Assembly (NCBI GenBank): GCA_963971225.1
Contig: OZ020267.1
Span: forward strand, 105,983,892 to 106,047,891
Direction of reading: 5' to 3'
DNA: 64,000 nt
From: Melieria omissa
Taxonomy: Eukaryota; Arthropoda; Insecta; Diptera; Ulidiidae
A program made the position numbers and the translations under genes. The notes under the pieces are model-generated. The model did not search any database, was not told where the DNA came from, and saw only the letters and a program-made list of their open reading frames with translations. Numbering within the stretch: the stretch's first letter is position 1; each line of letters opens with the position of its first letter. Of this stretch, positions 57,601 to 64,000 are shown piece after piece.

Positions 57601-58680
57601 GCTACCTCGCCTCACAGGGAAATCCAATACCAACCGCGAGCACCACATAGTCACCGCAACAAGCAGTCCCACTTACTTAGTATGTCCTTTGTTGCTGTGA
57701 CTTCAATGTGGCAACAACAACAACAAATCCTAAAATAAATGTCTGTAAGAGCAAAGCGCGAAGAGCGTAGAACCAAACGCACAACGCTGAATATAAGAAA
57801 ATTTCTACGCATTTGAAGTTCGTTCGCCTTATTGCAGCACTGGCAGACAGACTTGTGGGTGTGTTTCAGCTCCCCTCGATACGCTCATCACGCCTATTGC
57901 AGCTGATCGTCATGCAGCTTATGGCTTACAGCTCACCGCAACTCAACTCAACTCAACGCCTTCATTACAAAATGTTGGTGGTGCGTATTTGTGAAACCTC
58001 GTCAACTTGTAAACTTTTCGACTACTTTTCGACCGAAAACTTCTTCAGTTAACTTGGCTTACACATTTCAAAGTGCCGTTAACATACACAAATACACTTG
58101 CACAAAAACACTCACACACACATACCGATACACATAAGGCCGCAGACATTTACTATACGCGTATATTTGAGTAGAATTCCCTGCTGTCAATAGCAACAAC
58201 AACAAGAACGCTCATAGCGTCTTCCTTTGTCCTGCTTCTTTCTTTTGGTGTATAGCGCACTACGTTATACATATATTTATGTAGTGGTGTGAAGCACAGC
58301 AACGAAAGCAATAATCGCGAAACTTGACAAGCAGCGCTATGCGTCCATGGGATGGCGACGAATTTTAAACTTTTAATCATGTACTTAAAAAGCGAAATGA
58401 GTGACTGACTGAGCAGCGGCGCATAATCATACGACGACAATTCTTGCAACGAAACAAAAACAACTAAAACAACAGTAGTAAATACAAACTAAGTGCTTCA
58501 AGTTGATGCAAAGTTGTCGAATAATATCACTGAAACGTCAGAAGAGGAATGGAAAAGTAATACAAAAGTTTGATAATAGAGAGAATGTCGGATGGTTTAA
58601 GTGTCACTGGACTCTCATAGCTCAAGAAAAAAATGCATTTTTTGCACTCTTCTCCTAACGAACTTACTGGCCTGTGAAGT
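54655..58680. other. unique non-coding DNA with CA/TG and CAA runs
   Basis: CA/TG runs lie at 55336-55350, 55829-55850, 56512-56521 and a TG run at about 56567-56587; CAA/AAC runs near 55117-55145 and 56190-56230. No exon, RNA gene or mobile element recognised. Confidence 0.5.
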
Positions 58681-59119
58681 ATCGATCTTTCTGCAAGTCA
58701 AAGATTCTATCTTTTTGGTCAAATATATCCGTTTTCATGTGCAGAATCCATTCCTGTCGCTTTTAGTTACCTGTCCAACCTGTGACTATGATCCGAGATT
58801 CAGATCTGATTCAACTTTTTCTGATCGGTCAAAGATCGATCCATCTCTGAGTCCAAGCTCCATTTTTGACAATCTTACTGATCTCTTCAACCTGTGACCA
58901 AGATCCACTATTTTGGATTTTACTGACCCGTCAACAATAATCGCAACTCCAAGTTCAAGAATCTATCTTTCCGACCTCACTGAATAATCCAGATTCGATT
59001 TATCCGCAAACCTAAGATCCACTCGACCTTATTAACCCATAAGAATTCGATCTATTTCGAAGTACGAAGTGCAACCTCACTGAATAATCACGATTTGATT
59101 CATTTCTAAACCCAAGATC

Positions 59120-59401
59120 AATAGACAACACATCAGTACGATCGTCTCGATTCTTACGGGACATTGTACCTTTGGCCGTCATGCCTACAGATTGGGTCTT
59201 GACAGTCGGAACTTTTGCCGTAGCTGTCACAATGTGGAGGAGGAAGAGTCAATCAGTCACCTCCTTTGTCACTGCCCGGCTCTCTCTATACGAAGATGGA
59301 AAGCCTTAGGCTCTACTTTCTTCGACAACCTGGATGACCTTAGATCAGTCAACATTAGGGACTTGCTAAGTTTTATCCACAAAACAAAATGGCTTGTATA
59401 G
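59120..59401 (+). pseudogene. LINE ORF2 C-terminal fragment (truncated, frame intact)
   Basis: An uninterrupted frame from the insertion point to a stop at 59399-59401. Motifs: IVSILTGHCTFGRHAYRLGL, CRSC with HLLCHCPAL (a CCHC-type knuckle), RRWKALGSTFF, LLSFIHKTKWLV. This is the end of the RNase H/C-terminal region found in I/LOA/jockey-like insect LINEs. It has no start and no catalytic residues and is not functional alone. The open frame suggests a relatively young insertion compared with the LINE at 18.6-22.9 kb. Confidence 0.88.
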
Positions 59402-59534
59402 GCACTTAACTTGCAGTAAGTCAGATCACTCCCTTTTCGTGGTATCACAATGGGTCCTTTATGTGGCATAAGTGTGTCTTTCGGCAAGTCCCGTGCCTAG
59501 GCAGCCACTTTAACCTAACCTAACCTAACCTAAC
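59120..59534 (+). mobile_element. 5'-truncated LINE (ORF2 C-terminus plus 3' UTR)
   Basis: A 415 bp insertion in the 92 bp array with a 14 bp TSD, CTAAACCCAAGATC (59106-59119 and 59535-59548). It holds the last 93 codons of ORF2, then a short 3' UTR containing GTGGTATCACAATGGG (59439-59454) and AGGCAGCCAC, and ends in CCTAA/AACCT pentanucleotide repeats. Severe 5' truncation with a long TSD is typical of target-primed reverse transcription. Its 3' UTR matches the tail of the SINE at 38400-38791. Confidence 0.93.
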
Positions 59535-59539
59535 CTAAA
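59510..59539 (+). repeat. (CCTAA)n 3' terminal repeat of the LINE
   Basis: Five AACCT/CCTAA units close the LINE. The same pentamer (three units) closes the SINE at 38776-38791. It matches the canonical insect telomere motif (TTAGG) by sequence, but its position shows it is a LINE tail. Confidence 0.9.
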
Positions 59540-61344
59540 CCCAAGATCCAATCTTACTTTATCATATTTACCCGCCAAAGTTCCATCCATTTCAAATCCA
59601 ATCCAATCTTTTCAATCTTACTGACATCTTCAATCTATCAATCACATTCAATCTACTTCATCTTACTGACATATCAATGATGAGTGCATCTCCAAGCCCA
59701 AGATCTGAACTTGTCGATCTTATTAAGCAATCCAAGGTGAATCCATCTCCAACTCGAAGTTCTCTTCTTGCCCATATTCTTGACATATCAAAGATCGATA
59801 CATTTCGACGTCCAACATACAATCTTTTAAATCGTTTGGACCTCCCAACTCTCGTTCCATGATTCAATCGCGTCGATCTTACTGAACTGTTTAAGATTAA
59901 ACCAGCTCCAAGTTCTAGATCTATTTTCCTCAATCTTCTTCGTCAAGCTTCTTTTGATAGCACTAAACTGCCAATGATCGATGAATCTGCAAGTCCAACA
60001 TTTGATCTATCTAATCTACGATACCAACCTATCAATGGTCGAACCATCTCCAAGTCTAAGTTCTCTTCTTTTCGCCGTTTGTTTTGGCCGATTTTACTGA
60101 TCTAACAATGATCGATCTATCAACTTAAGTTTCGATTTCTTCTCAATGTTCGGAACATCTTCTAGTCGAAGATTTGATTTGGCCGATCTTACTATCAATG
60201 ATCTATCTATCAACTTAAATTTAGATTTCTTCTCAATGTTCGGAACATCTAGTCCAACATTTAATTTGGCCGATCTTACTGATCTAACAATGATCGATCT
60301 ATCAACTTAAGTTTCGATTTCTTCTCAATATTTGGAACATCTAGTCCAAAATTTGATTTGGCCGATCTTACTGATCTGACAATTATCGATGCAGCTCAAG
60401 TTCCAATCTCTTCTAAAGGTTCAGTACTTCTCCAATTCCAAGATTTGACTTCGCCGATCTTACTGATCTATCAGTGATCGATGCAGCTCAAGTTTCAATC
60501 TTTTCTCAATATTCGGTACATCTCAAAGTCCAAGATTTGATTTGGCTGATCCTACTGTTCTTTCAATGATCGATCTATGAACTTAAAATTCAATTTCTTC
60601 TCAATGTTCGGAACATCTTCTAGTCTAAGATTTGATTTGACTTATCTTACTGATCTAACAATGATCGATCTATAAACTTAAGTTTCAATTTCTTGTCAAT
60701 GTTCGGCAAATCTCCAAGTCCAAGATTTGATTTTTCCGATCTTGCTGATCTACCAATAATCAATGCAGCTCAAGTATCAATCTCTTCTAAAGGTTCAGTA
60801 CATCTCCAAGTCCAAGATTTGACTTCGCCGATCTTACTGATCTATCAGTGATCGATGCAGCTCAAGTTTCAATCTCTTCTCAATGTTTGATATATCTCCA
60901 AGTCTAAGATTTGATTTGGCTGATCCTACTGTTCTTTCAATGATCGATCTATGAACTTAAGTTTCAATTTCTTCTCAATGTTCGAAGCATCTCCTATTCT
61001 AATATTTGATTTTTCTGATCTTACTGATCTACCAATGATCGATGCAGCTCAAGTTCCAATCTCTTCTCAATGTTCGGTACATCTCCAAGTCTAAGATTTG
61101 ATTTTACCCATCTTACTGATTTATCAATGATCGATGCAGTTCAAGTTCCAATCTCTTCTCAATGTTCGGTACATCTCCAAGTCCAAGATTTGATTTTTCC
61201 CATCTTACTGATTTATCAATGATCGATGCAGCTCAAGTTTCAATCTCTTCGTTCTTACTGACCTATAAAAGTTCAAGATCAAATATTGTCGATCTTACTG
61301 ATCTCAGAAAAATCAATCCAACTCAAAGCCCAACATCAAAGTCA

Positions 61345-61780
61345 TCTACGGTCCAATTCCTTATGGAATTGAATTGGCTATCTCTAAAACTTGGTGCGGA
61401 GAGGAAAATGTGATGGATTCTTAGATTCAATATAAATTGTGGCATCACCATGTACCAATTGTATCAGAAGTGTCTGCTTTGAGTTGCCAATCTCATCAAT
61501 CCACCATCAAGTGTCTTCGCTATGGTCTCACTTTCAAATTGTGTCTCTGTATCTGCTTCTAGTTTGACTACAAAATCTTTTCGCTTTGTTTTCCAAAACC
61601 GGCCAGAGAAATTAAATCCGTTCAGTTCTTTCAGTAAACTTTATCTTTGACTTAGTTCTTGACTTCTCCAGAATCCATTCCATAATTTTCTCTCTTTCGC
61701 TCTGTTTGTGTTAAATACCCTTTCTCTCTCTCTCTCAGCTGCTTTGTTTTTGTTGCCTTCGTCTCCTTGTCTGTTCTTTT
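61345..61780. other. non-coding spacer
   Basis: Nothing recognised; a TCTCTCTC run lies at 61724-61736. Confidence 0.5.
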
Positions 61781-61782
61781 TG

Positions 61783-62016
61783 TTTATTTTATTTTATTTT
61801 ATTTTATTTTATTTTATTTTATTTTATTTTATTTTATTTTATTTTATTTTATTTTATTTTATTTTATTTTATTTTATTTTATTTTATTTTATTTTATTTT
61901 ATTTTATTTCATTTCATTTCATTTCATTTCATTTCATTTTATTTTATTTTATTTTATTTTATTTTATTTTATTTTATTTTATTTTATTTTATTTTATTTT
62001 ATTTTATTTTATTTAA
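61783..62016. repeat. (ATTTT)n pentanucleotide block, left part
   Basis: About 46 ATTTT units with a cluster of ATTTC variants at 61905-61938. The reverse complement of the AAAAT block at 44572-44888. Confidence 0.97.
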
Positions 62017-62020
62017 CTTT

Positions 62021-62242
62021 AACCGACGAAGCTCCGGCGAAAAAGGTATTCGATGCGATGGTTGGAGGTCGACGGCGAAGAGGGAGGCCGTGTCTCCGGT
62101 GGAAGGACCAAGTGGAAGAGGCCCTGGTATCTCTTGGTGTGACCAACTGGAGAAGGCGCGCGCGAAGCAGAGGCGCCTGGAGAGAAGTTTTGCGGCAGGC
62201 CGTAACCCGATAACGGGTTGTTATGGCCAGTTAAGTAAGTAA
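62021..62242 (+). mobile_element. short LINE ORF2 C-terminal fragment inside the ATTTT block
   Basis: Reads DEAPAKKVFDAMVGGRRRRG, RPCLRWKDQVEEAL, NWRRRARSRGAWREVLRQA and stops at 62211-62213. The arginine-rich GRRRRGRP-x-x-RW, NW...AR-x-R-x-x-W pattern is typical of the C-terminus of one group of insect non-LTR retrotransposons; I cannot fix the clade. The 3' UTR is only about 25 bp and ends TTAAGTAAGTAAG. Base composition (G+C-rich) contrasts sharply with the ATTTT repeats on both sides. No separate TSD can be read because both flanks are repeat. Confidence 0.75.
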
Positions 62243-62496
62243 GTTATTTTATTTTATTTTATTTTATTTTATTTTATTTTATTTCATTTTATTTCATTTT
62301 ATTTCATTTTATTTCATTTTATTTTATTTTATTTTATTTTATTTTATTTTATTTTATTTTATTTTATTTTATTTTATTTTATTTTATTTTATTTTATTTT
62401 ATTTTATTTTATTTTATTTTATTTTATTTAATTTTATTTCATTTTATTTTATTTTATTTTATTTTATTTTATTTTATTTTATTTTATTTTATTTTT
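62243..62496. repeat. (ATTTT)n pentanucleotide block, right part
   Basis: About 50 ATTTT units with alternating ATTTC variants near 62281-62315 and one ATTTA near 62426. Continuous with the left part apart from the LINE fragment. Confidence 0.97.
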
Positions 62497-63792
62497 CGGT
62501 ACATTAATTTTCCAGCTAAATGCTCACATTTCTTTAATTAAAATTACAAATGCCCAAAAATATGCATTCTTCTTCTTCTGTATTTAAATGGCATGGCAGT
62601 TTTTAAGTGTTGGCAATGTTTCTTAACTTTTTCATACTTGAAGCAATTTGCGCATCACGCGTAGTTATGTTCACTGCCAACGCCCTCGCTGTAGCACCTG
62701 CATACCCCCTACCCCGCCGCTTGTTGTGCAATATTGCCACACGTTTGCCGCAAGCAAGCAACGCTTTTATGCTCATTACAAAACTTTGCTTATAATGTCA
62801 CAAGAAAAAAAATGTATTTATATGCAAAATAAACGCGCGCAACTTTAAAGTGGCAAACATTATAAAATTCAGACGAAGAAATGAACAACATCACAAAAAC
62901 AACAACAACCAACACTTGCCGCTTCACAATTTCGCTATCAAGTTGTAGTCATTTTTGTTGTGTTGCTTATTTTTGTTTTTTCGTGCTTATTTATGTCGCT
63001 GTTCATAGTAATTTTCGCTTTGCATGTGGATGACTGGCGTTGCCAGTTATTGTTGTTGTTAATGTAGCGTTTGTGGCAACTACCACTGGTGCTGTTGCAT
63101 GCGTGAAAGTGGCAACAACCAACGTTATGGCTGTTGCAGCTGACACGATTTTTTCCAAACGCCCCACGGTTGTTGCGGATGCATGACGCAAAGTGTTGCC
63201 GCCGGCATTAATGTAATATAATATGCTGCAATTACAACAACAACAATAATAACAACAAACACCACAAAAAACATTAACAACAGCGGAAGTAACAACAAAG
63301 CAGCTACAATGGCAGCGTAAAAATTATAATTAAAAAGTTGTCATGGCTGCAACAAAGCTTGTGGCAGCAACGGCAAAGTGGAGCAAAGCATGCGAAGCGC
63401 TGTCACTGCATTTCGCTGCAATTACAAAATAAGGCGGCAGTTGCGGTAGTTCGCTTGGCAGCTGCATAGTGTGCGGGTATATGTACACACACACACACAA
63501 AGTGTGGCATGTTCTCATTTCATGCCTCATACGAAAGAATGTGTCAAAGAAACCAACCATAGAGCGGCAACAGGAAGTGTAAATTACTATTAATGTGCAA
63601 GCAAGACAAGAATGGGCAACAATTTAAGAATAAAGTTTGGCACGAGGCGGAGTATCCAAGTAGAAAGATTGACTGTCGAGATATTCTCAAGCAATATGAT
63701 AAAAATTAAATAAAAATTTAGTCATCAATGTTCACCAGTGGTAAACCTATTTTGGTACAACTATTTTTGTAATTGAATTAGATATCTTCTAC
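62497..63792. other. unique non-coding block with CAA/TTG and CA runs
   Basis: CAACAACAA near 63234 and 63241, TTGTTGTTG near 63050, CA run at 63485-63500. The frames are short and without family match. Confidence 0.5.
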
Positions 63793-64000
63793 CAGTGGCG
63801 TCCCCAGGATTTCGGGAAGGGGGGGATATGCAAAAAATGCAGTTTAACGCCATTTTTATACTTTCGTCTTTGCGTATTATTTTTAATGTATGTTGAATAA
63901 AATTGTGCATACATACATAACACTTCGTTCAATAATGTGTGTGACTGACACATAGATGGCGGCACTAACACTTAATCAATATTTTTTTTCGAAATTGTGA
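63793..64000. mobile_element. possible MITE of the CAGTGRCGCAC family (one end only)
   Basis: CAGTGGCGTCCCCAGGATTT at 63793, followed by CGGGAAGGGGGGGATATGC, matches the left end of the MITEs at 20837 and 27479. The other end is not identifiable before the window stops. Confidence 0.45.

Larger units (their letters stand above)
58690..61340. repeat. 92 bp tandem array with higher-order structure
   Basis: Unit: GATTTGATTTGGCCGATCTT, ACTGATCTAACAATGATCGA, TGCAGCTCAAGTTTCAATCT, CTTCTCAATGTTCGGTACAT, CTCCAAGTCCAA. It is best preserved at 60100-61260 (about a dozen units) and increasingly diverged to the left of 60000. The variant TCTCTTCTAAAGGTTCAGTA occurs at 60407 and 60781, and AGATTTGACTTCGCCGATCT at about 60440 and 60814, giving a 374 bp (four-unit) higher-order period. 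A LINE fragment (59120-59534) is inserted. Confidence 0.92.

Noticed and set aside
59510..59539. CCTAA repeats as an interstitial telomere
   Set aside because: They form the exact 3' end of a LINE bounded by a 14 bp TSD, and the same pentamer ends a SINE at 38791.
61708..62213. 148-codon ORF joining a Phe/Ile/Leu repeat to an Arg-rich domain
   Set aside because: The N-terminal half is ATTTT repeat; only the last ~60 codons are a LINE fragment. The in-frame fusion is accidental.
1..64000. CRISPR arrays, bacterial operons, ribosome binding sites
   Set aside because: The window is eukaryotic. Regularly spaced repeats here are contiguous tandem arrays without unique spacers, and no cas-like or prokaryotic gene is present.

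Overview
This is a eukaryotic window, most likely from a higher fly (Brachycera; a tephritid fruit fly is my best guess, from the A+T-rich background, the abundant CA, CAA and ACATATGTA-type microsatellites, and the mix of mariner, LINE and tRNA-derived SINE families). That placement is inference from sequence texture, not from a marker gene. I find no intact protein-coding host gene and no canonical tRNA or rRNA gene. Long open frames are either simple-repeat artefacts or relics of transposases and reverse transcriptases. The window reads as intergenic or giant-intron DNA.

Three kinds of sequence alternate. (1) Unique, moderately G+C-rich stretches with CA/TG/CAA microsatellites (about 6-8.6 kb, 29-30.5 kb, 34-36.2 kb, 41.7-42.8 kb, 46.5-47.5 kb, 50.4-51.7 kb, 55-58 kb, 62.5-63.6 kb). 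(2) At least sixteen unrelated, diverged local tandem arrays, including a GGAATA array (2.1-3.3 kb), a 60-70 bp array (30.7-33.1 kb), a 71 bp array with a ~582 bp higher-order period (52.85-54.4 kb), a 92 bp array with a 374 bp higher-order period (58.7-61.3 kb), and three AAAAT/ATTTT blocks. (3) Mobile elements, many with both ends and target-site duplications (TSDs) legible.

The richest region is 15.4-22.9 kb. A Transib-type (RAG1-related) element (15421-17100, ends CACAGTG...CACTGTG, TSD CAACG, relic of a RAG1/Transib-like transposase C-terminus) is followed by a tRNA-derived SINE (17309-17633, 12 bp TSD), a second CACAGTG-ended element (17679-18620, TSD CAGTG), and a decayed minus-strand LINE (about 18626-22860). 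The LINE is split by an opposite-strand copy of the same SINE (21891-22232) and by a ~2 kb insertion with a 9 bp TSD; that insertion itself contains a third CACAGTG-type element (19554-21219, TSD CGCTG) holding a small MITE. In the second and third elements the A-rich block follows the heptamer at spacings that differ by exactly 10 bp between the two ends (13/23 and 14/24), which recalls the 12/23 design of V(D)J recombination signals.

Elsewhere there are three internally deleted mariner/Tc1-type elements (31164-31632, 43409-44151, 52248-52747), a solo LTR with a 4 bp TSD (28372-28828), several MITEs, and a second SINE family (38400-38791). That SINE shares its 3' tail with a 5'-truncated LINE (59120-59534), which suggests a parasite-host pair. 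The two SINE families have different heads and tails but share a central domain. Insertions repeatedly landed inside tandem arrays, and in two cases the array supplies the empty-site sequence.
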